A stretch of 64,000 nt of DNA from Pyxidicoccus parkwaysis (GTDB lineage Bacteria; Myxococcota; Myxococcia; Myxococcales; Myxococcaceae): positions 8,980,001 to 9,044,000 of the forward strand of contig NZ_CP071090.1 in NCBI RefSeq assembly GCF_017301735.1. The letters are read 5' to 3'. Below the pieces are notes generated by a model. That model was not told the origin of the DNA and made no database searches. It was given only the letters and a program-made list of their open reading frames with translations. Position 1 is the stretch's first letter; the number at the start of each line of letters is the position of its first letter. The position numbers and the translations under genes are program-made. Positions 8,799 to 16,839 of this stretch are shown piece after piece.

Positions 8799-10322
8799 TC
8801 AGGGCTTCGCGCCAGAGGCGGCCCAGCGCTGGATGCGGGTGATGAGCTGAGGGTCCATGGGCCCGTCGGCGGGCATGCGCTTGTCACGCACGGCCGCGGT
8901 GATGAGCGCCGCGTTCGCCTTCCACAGTTGGTAGGTGTTGAGCGGCCGGCCCGGGCTGGTGGTGTGGCACTTGGCGCAGCGCGACTCGTGGATGGGGCGG
9001 ATGTCCTTGTCCCAGCCGAGCGCCTCCGCGACGACGGGCTGGTACTCGAAGGGCACGCTGCGCTTCGCCTCGGTGCCGTCCGCGAAGCGCGCGACGACGG
9101 CCAGCGCGTGGCGCCCGGCCTCCAGGCCCGCCAGCGAGTACGCCTTGGGCGTGCCGTCCGCCTCCGAACCGCCGAGGCTGTACAGCGGCCCCGCCGTGGG
9201 CACGTCCACGCCGTCCACCTGGAAGTAGAGGCTCTCCGGCGGCGTGCCCGGCGGCGGCACCGCGTGTGCCACCAGTCCGTCCTCCACCACCTGCATGCCC
9301 TGGTACAGCCCCGTCACGCGAGGCACGGGCGCGCGGCTCACCGCCACCGACTGGCCTCCCAGCTGCACCCACGCGGTGCCCGCCTCGTCCGCGGCGAGGA
9401 AGCGGAGCTCGCGCGTGTCCAGGTCCGTGGCCACGCCCCAGTTGTTCGCGTCCGCGTCGAAGACGAGCAGCGAGTCCGCGGACTTCACCCAGAGGAAGCG
9501 GCCCGCGGCGAGGAGCTGCGCCGGACGCTCGCCCAAATCGATTCGGCGCCAGCCCTCCTTCGCCCGCCGCAGCAGGCCCTGGCTGGTGAGCAACCACAGC
9601 TCACCGGGGGCGCCCACCGCCGGGCCCAGCGCCGTGAGCGACTCCACCACTTCGCCCTCCTCCAGCGGCGGGCTGACCTCGCGCACCTGATACGTGGTGG
9701 CGCCGGTGGGCACCGCCACGCTCAGCTTCCCCTCCTGCTGGAGGAACCACACGCCCGGCGAGCCGTCCGCCACCGGCGCCGCCGCCAGCGCGGTGATGCC
9801 GGTAATCGCGTTGCCATTCACCTTCAGCGCGGTGAGCGTGCCCTCCTGCAGGTGGTACAGGCCGCTGGAGTGTGCGAGCCACCCTGCGCCATCCGCGGAC
9901 TGTGCGGTGGCGGTGACGCCCGCGCCGAGCGCGTCCCGCCATGACGGAGCGATGAGCCATCCGGACTCCGCGACGAAGAGGCCGTTCTGCGCCTCCACCA
10001 CCGCGCTGTGCGGCCCGAGCCGGAAGACGGCCTTGATGGTGCCGGCCGCCACGGTGTTGCCCGGGTGCGGCTCCAGCGCGCCGAGCGAGCCGTCCAGCCG
10101 CAGCCGCACCAGCGAGCCCGACGCGGTGGCGAAGACGCCGCCACCGGCCTGGTCCGCGAAGCCCGGCGTGCTGGCCAGCTCCGCCTTGGCCGGGACTTCC
10201 ACGGGGTGGAAGGCCGTGGGCTTGGGCCGGTCCAGCGGGAGGGAGTCCTCCGCGCACGCGCCCAGGAGCGCGGCGAGGAGGAGGGAGACGACGGAGGAAG
10301 AAGCCCTCGGATGTTTACGCAT
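8799..10322 (-). CDS. Lipoprotein with beta-propeller-like body and C-terminal heme c site
   Basis: The 507-residue product begins with a signal and the lipobox LLGAC. Residues about 50-330 are Gly/Trp/Leu-rich repeats resembling propeller blades. An Ig-like segment follows. Near the C-terminus is a single CAKCH motif (C449-H453), the covalent heme c attachment site, in a cytochrome c-like domain that ends with Met- and Arg-rich helices. It is probably a periplasmic or surface electron carrier or sensor; no known family name can be assigned with confidence. The gene is 12 bp downstream of the DUF1501 gene. The neighbouring gene at 12461 also encodes a CxxCH protein, so the operon probably makes a heme-containing envelope complex. 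Confidence 0.75.
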   Translation of the reverse strand: MRKHPRASSSVVSLLLAALLGACAEDSLPLDRPKPTAFHPVEVPAKAELASTPGFADQAGGGVFATASGSLVRLRLDGSLGALEPHPGNTVAAGTIKAVFRLGPHSAVVEAQNGLFVAESGWLIAPSWRDALGAGVTATAQSADGAGWLAHSSGLYHLQEGTLTALKVNGNAITGITALAAAPVADGSPGVWFLQQEGKLSVAVPTGATTYQVREVSPPLEEGEVVESLTALGPAVGAPGELWLLTSQGLLRRAKEGWRRIDLGERPAQLLAAGRFLWVKSADSLLVFDADANNWGVATDLDTRELRFLAADEAGTAWVQLGGQSVAVSRAPVPRVTGLYQGMQVVEDGLVAHAVPPPGTPPESLYFQVDGVDVPTAGPLYSLGGSEADGTPKAYSLAGLEAGRHALAVVARFADGTEAKRSVPFEYQPVVAEALGWDKDIRPIHESRCAKCHTTSPGRPLNTYQLWKANAALITAAVRDKRMPADGPMDPQLITRIQRWAASGAKP

Positions 10323-10334
10323 GCGGATGACGGC

Positions 10335-11747
10335 TCAGGCGAGGATGGGGCGCAGCGGGTCCACGCGGGTGATGCTGTAGTCGAGGCCCGCCGAGGCGAG
10401 CACCGTGGCGATGATGTGCTCGGGGAAGATGTTGGAGCCGTTCGGGTCCGCCGCGCCGGTGCGCAGGTCGAACGTGCCCGGCGACATGCCGATGTCGCCG
10501 CTCTTCCCGAAGACCTGGTTGTGCTTGATGCCCGCGCCCATCAGGAGGCACGAGCTGCACAGGTGGTGGTCTCGCCCGCCGGAGGCGTTGATGAGCGGCG
10601 TGCGGGAGAACTCGGAGAACACCATGATGGTGGTGTGGTCCATGAAGTTGCCGCCGGCCGGGTGGGGGCTGGCGCGCAGGTCATCCACGAGGCTGGCCAG
10701 CGCGTCGAAGCCGCGGCGCTGGTTGCTGGCGTGGGTGAGCTGGGTGCCGAAGTGCGTGTCCAGGCCGCCCGTGAGGTTGATGGTGACGCACTGGGCGATG
10801 CCCTTCTTCAGCGCGGTGGCCACCGTCGCTGCGCGGCCCGCCTCGTTGTCGATGGAGCCCGTGGTGGACAGGCCGTAGCGCGTGCGCACCGCCTCCATCT
10901 CCGGGTTGGTGGTGTCCTGGAACTGGAAGGACTTCTCCAGCCCCTGCGACAGCACCTGCTGCATCTGGTCCCGGCTGTTGGAGTACGTGGTGCCCACGCC
11001 GCGCGTGCCGTACGCCGCCTGCTCGCAGGTGATGGGCTGCCCGCGGAAGTCCACCAGCTGCTTCTCGATTTCGCTGTCGAGCGTCTGGCTGGCCGCGCTG
11101 GGCCGCAGCGTGAGGAGCAAATCGTCGCGGCGGCTGACGCGCAGCGCGTTGGCATAGCCGCCGTAGCGGTCGTTGTACGACTCCACGTTGTAGGAGATGG
11201 AGGCGATGGGCACACGCGGCTTCATCTGCCCCACGATTTCCGTGGCCGTGGAGGAGCCGCGCGCCGCGCTGCCGATGGGGAGCTTGCCGGTGAGGAAGTA
11301 CCGGTAGCCCACCTCATGGCCCAGCGTGTTCATGTTGATGCCGCGCACCACCGTCATCAGGTCGTAGTGCGACGCCAGCCGCTCACCAATCGCGGGCCCG
11401 AAGTCGATGTTGGGCCGGCCCGCGCCGGAGCGCTCGTCCGGAATGATGGGCTTCGTGGGGAAGCGCGAGTCGTTGATGAGGTTGTAGCCCGGGAGGATTT
11501 TCGTCTCGGACGCGCGGTCGGCGGTGAACTCGTCCGGGTCTCTCGGGTCGAAGGCGAGGAGCTGGTCCCAGCCGCCGCTGAAGTACACGAAGACGAAGCA
11601 CCGGTCCGCCGGGGCCAACTCCGCGGCCTGGGCGAAGGCGCGGAAGGGAATTCCACCCAACAGCGTGGAGCCCATGAAGCCAGCGGCGGCCTTGAGGAAG
11701 GTACGGCGCTCGGGGAGGTGGTTCTCGTCGCGGTTGTTCTTCTTCAT
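10335..11747 (-). CDS. DUF1501 family protein with Tat-type signal
   Basis: The protein has 470 residues. A twin-arginine motif (R14-R15, then TFLKAAAG) and hydrophobic stretch fit export in a folded state through the Tat system. The mature part fits DUF1501, a sulfatase/alkaline-phosphatase-superfamily-like group: an early YFSGGWD motif, a GGLDTH motif in the middle and an FSEFSRTP motif followed by GGRDHH. Catalysis has not been shown for the family as far as I know. In planctomycetes, DUF1501 genes are paired with DUF1549/1553 or cytochrome-type genes, and the same kind of pairing is seen here. The ATG at 11747 has a GGGAGAG site upstream. The gene is 17 bp after the small lipoprotein gene and 12 bp before the next gene. 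Confidence 0.85.
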   Translation of the reverse strand: MKKNNRDENHLPERRTFLKAAAGFMGSTLLGGIPFRAFAQAAELAPADRCFVFVYFSGGWDQLLAFDPRDPDEFTADRASETKILPGYNLINDSRFPTKPIIPDERSGAGRPNIDFGPAIGERLASHYDLMTVVRGINMNTLGHEVGYRYFLTGKLPIGSAARGSSTATEIVGQMKPRVPIASISYNVESYNDRYGGYANALRVSRRDDLLLTLRPSAASQTLDSEIEKQLVDFRGQPITCEQAAYGTRGVGTTYSNSRDQMQQVLSQGLEKSFQFQDTTNPEMEAVRTRYGLSTTGSIDNEAGRAATVATALKKGIAQCVTINLTGGLDTHFGTQLTHASNQRRGFDALASLVDDLRASPHPAGGNFMDHTTIMVFSEFSRTPLINASGGRDHHLCSSCLLMGAGIKHNQVFGKSGDIGMSPGTFDLRTGAADPNGSNIFPEHIIATVLASAGLDYSITRVDPLRPILA

Positions 11748-11764
11748 CGCAGGCTCTCCCAAGC

Positions 11765-12460
11765 TCAATAGGTGATGAAGCGCGGGTCGGTCAGCATGGC
11801 GATGCAGATGACCGCCAGGACCTGCTCCCGCTTCTTCGTGGTGCCCGCCAGCGTCTCCACCCGCGTCGCCGCCTGGGTGAAGAGCCCCACCCACTTCGTC
11901 AGCTCGTCACCCTGCAGCGGCGAGCCCCAGAAGCGCGTGGAGTTGTAGACGAGGAACTCGCGCACCTGCGCGTCGGTCAGCTTGCGCAAGTCATCCCACT
12001 TGCCGGGCAGCGTGCGGCTGAGCGTGCGCAGCGAGGCATCCGGCTGCGCGATTTCCGCCTTCGCCTGCTCCAGGCACGTGTAGCGCGCGCCGTCCTCGAG
12101 GAACTTGGCGAACACGAGGTTGGGCTCGATGTTCTCGCTGGAGACGAGCGCGTAGTCCGCGCGGCCCAGCGACGGGGCGCGCGCGTCGATGCCGTCACGG
12201 CCGTCCGTGGTCAGCCAGCGGCGGCCCACGGCGGCGAGAATGGCGGCATCCAACTGGGACACGGTGAGCCGGCGCGGCGCGCGGCCCACGCTGCCACCCT
12301 GGGCCTCGGGGTCCGGCAGCGGCTCGTAGTCGGTGCCGGAGTGGGGGTCGCCAACGGGGTCGAGCTGGCCATCCATGGGCGGAGGCGTGCTCTTCTCCTC
12401 CGACTTCTGGCAGCCGGAGGCGAGCGCGAGCAGCGCGGCGGTCAGGACAAGGCGGCGCAT
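11765..12460 (-). CDS. Small lipoprotein of the DUF1501/CxxCH operon
   Basis: The 231-residue protein has the lipobox LASGC at the end of a short signal peptide, then a Pro/Asp-rich spacer and a helical domain from about residue 65. Its C-terminus (an AMLTDPRFITY ending) resembles the end of domains found in the DUF1592/DUF1595 group of large exported planctomycete-type proteins. It may therefore be a separately encoded piece of such a protein. It has one Cys outside the lipobox around residue 131 and another close to the C-terminus, and no CxxCH. Its ATG follows the TAA of the upstream gene with no gap (TAA at 12463-12461, ATG at 12460), so the two are almost certainly translationally coupled. 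Confidence 0.7.
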   Translation of the reverse strand: MRRLVLTAALLALASGCQKSEEKSTPPPMDGQLDPVGDPHSGTDYEPLPDPEAQGGSVGRAPRRLTVSQLDAAILAAVGRRWLTTDGRDGIDARAPSLGRADYALVSSENIEPNLVFAKFLEDGARYTCLEQAKAEIAQPDASLRTLSRTLPGKWDDLRKLTDAQVREFLVYNSTRFWGSPLQGDELTKWVGLFTQAATRVETLAGTTKKREQVLAVICIAMLTDPRFITY

Positions 12461-14476
12461 TTAATCAATCCTCCGGTAGGCGTCCGTCGTCACCACGTGC
12501 TCGATGAGCGACTTGAGCTTGTGGCCGCTCTTCGCGAAGTCCTGGGACAGCGAGTTCAGGTACATGCGCTGCTCCTCCGCCGTCATGGGACGGCCGAGGA
12601 ACTCGTTCCAGATGCGCTTCACCGTGCAGCGCTCCAAGTCCCCCGTCTGCATCATGCGCTGGACGAGCAACTGCGGGCCGGCCTCGATGTTCTGCTCCTC
12701 GTCGGCCGTGCGGTACAGGTACGTCTTGAGCATGCCCAGGCTGTTGGCGCCGTCGCCGTCATAGGCCTGCATGACGTACTGGCTGCACTCGCCGCCGCAG
12801 TTGGTGTCGCCGTTGAGGGCACAGTCGCGGCACTTCGGGTCGAAGCGCGGGAACTGGTCCGCGTTGAGGAACTGGGAGGAGCGCTCGGCGTAGCGGCCCC
12901 AGTGCGCGCCGGTGGGCTCGATGGTCGCGTGGCAGTAGTTGCAGCCGCAGCGCACCGCGAGGTTGTTCTGCCGGTTGCAGGAGTCCTCGGGCGGAGGCAG
13001 CGAGGCGTCCGCCGGCGGGGCGAACGTCTTGCAGAGGAAGGCCTCGTAGAACTCATTCACGCGCGCGCGCTGCGTGGGGAAGCGGTAGAGGAAGGCGGGC
13101 GTGGTGAGGACGCCGGAGTGCTGCGCGTCGCGCGTGTACTCCGCCCAGGCGCCGTTCTCGTCGTAGGGGACGGTGGGGATGGCCTGCGCGGACGCGGGGG
13201 CCGTGACGCTGAAGACGCCCACGCCCTGGTTCTGCCGGTAGTACTCGGACAGGGTGCCGTTCACGAAGGAGCGGCGCGTGGTGAGGATGTTGAAGTAGGG
13301 CTCGTCGCGCTTCACCACGGACTCGACGATGCGCAGCGGCTCCTCGTTGAAGGCGGCCACGCGCATGTCGTGCACGGCGCGGACGCTCTGCGCCGTAATC
13401 GCGTTCACCTCGCAGCGGCGCATGCGGTCACCGCAGCCGCAGCTGCGGTCGCTGGCGAAGCGGGCCGTCTCGCACGAGGCCATGGTCCACGGGTTGTAGG
13501 CGCGGTCCTGCGCTTCAATGGCACACACCTTCACGGACGCGGGCGTGGTGCCCGTGGCCCAGAAGGGCGGCTTGGTGGACATGACATAGCCCTCGCGCTG
13601 GATGCAGCCGCGGCGGGGGGCGTAGTTGCCCTTCACGTTGCCGCTGAGCTCCAAATCCAACGTGCAGCGCTTGAGGTCCGTCAGCGCGGGCTTGGAGGGG
13701 ATGTTCGGGTGCTCGAAGGCGATGATGCGGCCCTGGGCGTCCGTGACCTCCACCGTCAGCGCGGCGGTGGTGCTCTTGCCCGGGTCCGGCAGGCAGAGGA
13801 ACGAGTCATTCGCCGCCCCGCGCCGGTCGCAGAAGTAGGTGTACTTCTTCCAGGTGGCGTTGGCCGCCAGGTCCGCGCACGTCGTCACCGCGTTGCTGGT
13901 GGCGGTGGCCAGCGCCGTGCACTTGTAGAAGCTGGTGTCGTAGTCGAAGGACACGGGCATGGGCACGCCCTGCGTGTCCCGGCACGTGGTCACCTTCTCC
14001 CGCAGCGGCGCCGCGTGCGCGTCCGGGTTGGTCGCCGTGAGGCAGGAGTCCTGCTCGATGGTGGAATCACATCCGGCACCAAAGCCGCCACGCAATCCGG
14101 CGGAGCTGTTGTTGGCGAAGCCGAGGATGCTGTCGGCAGCGCCCGAGCCGCTCAGGCGCGAGTTGCCGTTGTCGTTGACGCTCGCGGACAGATTCGCCCG
14201 CAGCAGTGCCCGGTGGTAGTTGCGGATGCGGGCGTAGAACTCGTCCTTGTTCATCATCGCGCGGATGTCTTCCACGTCGACGGAGCCCTTCTTCTGCGCG
14301 GCCTGGTACTCCTCCCAGGTGGGGGGACGGCCGAGCAGGTCCAACGAGAGCTGACGGAGGTGTCGCTCCAGGGGCACCTTCGCAACGGGCGCGCAGACCG
14401 CTTCTTCAGCGGAAGCTGGCATCGCCAGGAGGAAGGCGGCGCCGGCCAGGGCGGCAAGGCAACGCACACGGTCCAA
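12461..14476 (-). CDS. Exported CxxCH protein resembling DUF1588/DUF1592-type cytochromes
   Basis: The product is about 671 residues with a cleavable signal peptide. It is rich in Cys and has one clear heme c site, CNYCH at C512-H516, followed by an IEPTG motif. That matches the DUF1588 pattern in which a CxxCH is followed by (I/V)DP(L/T)G. The N-terminus (RHLRQLSLDLLGRPPT) and C-terminus (RIWNEFLGRPMT) are typical of the planctomycete-type exported families. I placed the start at TTG 14476 because a GGAGG site lies six bases upstream and the signal peptide follows directly; ATG codons further upstream in frame give an implausible polar leader. It is the first gene of the operon running down to 5018 and is divergent from the DUF420 gene. 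Confidence 0.75.
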   Translation of the reverse strand: MDRVRCLAALAGAAFLLAMPASAEEAVCAPVAKVPLERHLRQLSLDLLGRPPTWEEYQAAQKKGSVDVEDIRAMMNKDEFYARIRNYHRALLRANLSASVNDNGNSRLSGSGAADSILGFANNSSAGLRGGFGAGCDSTIEQDSCLTATNPDAHAAPLREKVTTCRDTQGVPMPVSFDYDTSFYKCTALATATSNAVTTCADLAANATWKKYTYFCDRRGAANDSFLCLPDPGKSTTAALTVEVTDAQGRIIAFEHPNIPSKPALTDLKRCTLDLELSGNVKGNYAPRRGCIQREGYVMSTKPPFWATGTTPASVKVCAIEAQDRAYNPWTMASCETARFASDRSCGCGDRMRRCEVNAITAQSVRAVHDMRVAAFNEEPLRIVESVVKRDEPYFNILTTRRSFVNGTLSEYYRQNQGVGVFSVTAPASAQAIPTVPYDENGAWAEYTRDAQHSGVLTTPAFLYRFPTQRARVNEFYEAFLCKTFAPPADASLPPPEDSCNRQNNLAVRCGCNYCHATIEPTGAHWGRYAERSSQFLNADQFPRFDPKCRDCALNGDTNCGGECSQYVMQAYDGDGANSLGMLKTYLYRTADEEQNIEAGPQLLVQRMMQTGDLERCTVKRIWNEFLGRPMTAEEQRMYLNSLSQDFAKSGHKLKSLIEHVVTTDAYRRID

Positions 14477-14644
14477 GGTGGACCTCCGAGAGGGGGGGTC
14501 GGGGGTGACACGCGGAGTATGCAGGGTTTCCCGATTCAAGATCAAACGACCATGAAACATTTCCTCATGCGACATGTGTGCACAGGCCGCTTCCGCAAGG
14601 GAGTAGCGGTTGCAACGGCGTGAGGGCCGGGAGAGATAGGGGCC

Positions 14645-15205
14645 ATGTCGAACGCCGCGTCCGCCCTTCCCTCCCGCGTGAGTGACAGGAACTTCTTCGT
14701 CTTCACGGCGGTGGTGTCCGTCGCCGCGCTGTCGTTCCTCGCCTGGCTGCTGCTCGTGCGGCGCGGGGGCGCGGTGGGGAGCGTGGACTTGCGCTTCCTG
14801 CCGGCGGTCAACGCGGGGCTCAACGCGACGGCGGCGGCGCTGCTCATCGCCGGGTGGGTGGCGGTGAAGCGCGGGGCGAAGCGGGTGCACCAGTACCTGA
14901 TGGTGTCCGCCTTCGTGGCGTCGTCACTGTTCCTGGTGTGCTACCTGGCCTACCACTACGTGCACGGCGACACGCGCTACGTGGGCGACTGGCGCGGGCT
15001 GTACCTGCTCATCCTCGCGAGCCACGTGCTGCTGTCCATGCCGGTGGTGCCCATGGCGCTGCTGGCCTTCTACTTCGCGTGGCGCAAGGAGTTCACCCGG
15101 CACCGCAAGGTGACGCGGTGGCTGGCGCCCATCTGGGTGTACGTGTCGGTGACGGGCGTCGTCGTCTTCTTCATGCTGCGCGGCAGCGTGCCCGCGGTGC
15201 CGTAG
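14645..15205 (+). CDS. DUF420 family membrane protein
   Basis: The 186-residue protein has about five membrane helices and conserved histidines at a helix boundary (VHQYLM), in a YHYVHGD segment, in an ILASH helix and near the C-terminus. This fits DUF420 (YozB/CtaM-like). Bacillus and Staphylococcus members are linked to assembly of heme-copper terminal oxidases, so a similar role here is plausible but not proven. A GGGAGAG site precedes the ATG. It is transcribed divergently from the CxxCH operon across a 168-bp gap that must hold both promoters, and it converges with the kinase gene at 15215. Confidence 0.8.
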   Translation: MSNAASALPSRVSDRNFFVFTAVVSVAALSFLAWLLLVRRGGAVGSVDLRFLPAVNAGLNATAAALLIAGWVAVKRGAKRVHQYLMVSAFVASSLFLVCYLAYHYVHGDTRYVGDWRGLYLLILASHVLLSMPVVPMALLAFYFAWRKEFTRHRKVTRWLAPIWVYVSVTGVVVFFMLRGSVPAVP

Positions 15206-15214
15206 CGCCCGCGC

Positions 15215-16393
15215 TCACCGGGACGTCAACAGAGAGGAATCCTCGGCCGCGCCCTCGGGCCCGCGGCGCGGCAGGCGCACGGTGAAGGTGGTGCCCCGGC
15301 CCTCCTGGCTCTCCACGTGGATGGTGCCGCCGTGCAGCTCCACCATGCGGCGCGCGCTGGCCAGCCCCACGCCGCTGCCGGAGACGTCGAGCGCCACGTT
15401 GCGCCCGCGCCGGAAGCGCTCGAAGACGTGGGGCAAATCCTCGGCGGGGATGCCGATGCCCTCGTCGGACACCTCCAGCCTCACGCCGTCATGTGGGGGG
15501 GCCCGCTCCTCGGCCAGCAGCACCGTGACGGTGGTGCCGGGGGCGCTGTACTTCACCGCGTTGCCCAGCAGGTTCTCCAGCACGCGCTCCAGCGCGCGGG
15601 CGTCCCAGTGGCCGGTGAGGTCGTCGCCCTGCTCGCTCAGGACGAAACGGTGCTTCGCGGAGGCCTCCATCGCGTGCACCTTGGAGCGCACCAGCACGCG
15701 CAAATCCACGGGCTCGCGGCGCAGCGCCTGCTCCTGGCCGCGCGTGGCCTGGAGGAAGTGGTCGATGAGGTCGCTCATACGGTGCGCGGCGCGGACGATG
15801 TGCTCCAGCCGCGACTCCTGCGCGGGCTTGAGGGTGCCCGGCGGGAACTGGCGGCGCATCACCTCGGCGTTGAGGGCGATGATTTGCAGCGGCCCCTTGA
15901 GGTCGTGCGTGGCCAGGGCGAACAATTCGTCGCGCACGGCCAGCGCCTCCTGGGCGGCCCGCTCCGCGCGCTCGGCACGCACGCGGCGCGCCTCCAACTC
16001 GCGCGTCATGCGGACCGTGTCCACCGCGCCACGCAGGCTGCGGCGCAGCCGGTCCGCGCTGTAGGCATCCTTGACGAGGTAGTCCTGGGCGCCCGCCTTC
16101 ATCGAGTCCACCGCGACGCGCTCGCTGCCGCTGCCGGTGAGCATCACCACCGCGGGCGCGGTGCCCGGGTGGCGCTCGTGCAGCTCGCGCAGGAGCCCCA
16201 GGCCCGTCATGCCCGGCAGGTGGTAGTCCACCAGCAGCACGTCCGGATGCCCGGTGGCGATGCGCCCCAGCGCCTCCTCCGCGGACGAGACAGACTCCAG
16301 CACCCACGTCGCGTCCGAGTCGCGTTCCAGGGCACGGCGCACGGCGAGCCGGTCCGCGGGGCTGTCATCCACCATCAGCACGCGGAGGTTCAT
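15215..16393 (-). CDS. Hybrid REC-histidine kinase of the phytochrome operon
   Basis: The 392-residue protein has an N-terminal receiver domain (D9-D10, phospho-acceptor D56, K108), a short coiled-coil linker, a HisKA dimerisation domain with phospho-histidine H163 in a THDLKGP motif, and an HATPase_c domain with N, G1 and G2 box motifs (ENLLGNAVKYS, DEGIGIP, GSGVGLA). There is no input sensor domain or membrane segment, so it is a soluble relay kinase driven by phosphorylation of its own receiver. Its ATG overlaps the TGA of the upstream response regulator (ATGA at 16393-16390). It is the last gene of the bphO-bphP-regulator operon and probably passes the light signal on; the downstream target is not in the window. 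Confidence 0.9.
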   Translation of the reverse strand: MNLRVLMVDDSPADRLAVRRALERDSDATWVLESVSSAEEALGRIATGHPDVLLVDYHLPGMTGLGLLRELHERHPGTAPAVVMLTGSGSERVAVDSMKAGAQDYLVKDAYSADRLRRSLRGAVDTVRMTRELEARRVRAERAERAAQEALAVRDELFALATHDLKGPLQIIALNAEVMRRQFPPGTLKPAQESRLEHIVRAAHRMSDLIDHFLQATRGQEQALRREPVDLRVLVRSKVHAMEASAKHRFVLSEQGDDLTGHWDARALERVLENLLGNAVKYSAPGTTVTVLLAEERAPPHDGVRLEVSDEGIGIPAEDLPHVFERFRRGRNVALDVSGSGVGLASARRMVELHGGTIHVESQEGRGTTFTVRLPRRGPEGAAEDSSLLTSR

Positions 16394-16839
16394 GCCCTCG
16401 GGTCCTCCGCCCCGGGCAGGCGCGCCGCGGAGAGCCAGAAGGACTGAAGCGCTCGCGCGGCGGCCTCGAGCTGCTCTCCGGGCTCGGGCTTGAAGAGGTA
16501 GCAGTTGGCGCCGTCCGCGTAGGCGCCCTCCACGTCGCGTGGCTCCGTCGAGCTGGAGAAGATGATGATGGGGATGCGGCGCAGCGACGGGTCCGCCTTG
16601 AGGCGCGACAGCACCTCGCGGCCGCCCATGCCGGGCATGTGCAAGTCGAGCAGTACGAGCGCCGGCCTCGCGGCGTCCGCGTAGTCACCGAGCTGGTAGA
16701 GGTACTCCAGCGCGCTCTCGCCGTCGCGCACGCGGACGAGGGGCAGTGACATGGGCAGCCGGCGGGCGATGCGCTCGAGCGCCACCGCGTCCGCATCGCT
16801 GTCCTCCACGAGGAGCAGGGGCCGCGGTGGTTCCGTCAT
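16390..16839 (-). CDS. Single-domain response regulator
   Basis: The 149-residue protein is a stand-alone receiver with the acidic pair at E12-D13, phospho-acceptor D65 (VLLDLHMPG), a Ser-Ser pair in the Thr/Ser position (FSSST) and a Lys in LFKPEPGE. It has the typical form of the small regulators encoded next to phytochromes. There is no output domain. It is coupled on both sides: its ATG overlaps the stop of the phytochrome gene (ATGA at 16839-16836), and its TGA overlaps the ATG of the next kinase. The likely role is to accept phosphate from the phytochrome kinase. Confidence 0.92.
   Translation of the reverse strand: MTEPPRPLLLVEDSDADAVALERIARRLPMSLPLVRVRDGESALEYLYQLGDYADAARPALVLLDLHMPGMGGREVLSRLKADPSLRRIPIIIFSSSTEPRDVEGAYADGANCYLFKPEPGEQLEAAARALQSFWLSAARLPGAEDPRA

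Noticed and set aside
5138..8842. A 1234-codon plus-strand frame opposite the FG-GAP lipoprotein
   Set aside because: Composition is dominated by Arg, Ala and His, as in antisense shadows, and the minus strand carries calcium-loop repeats and a lipoprotein signal.
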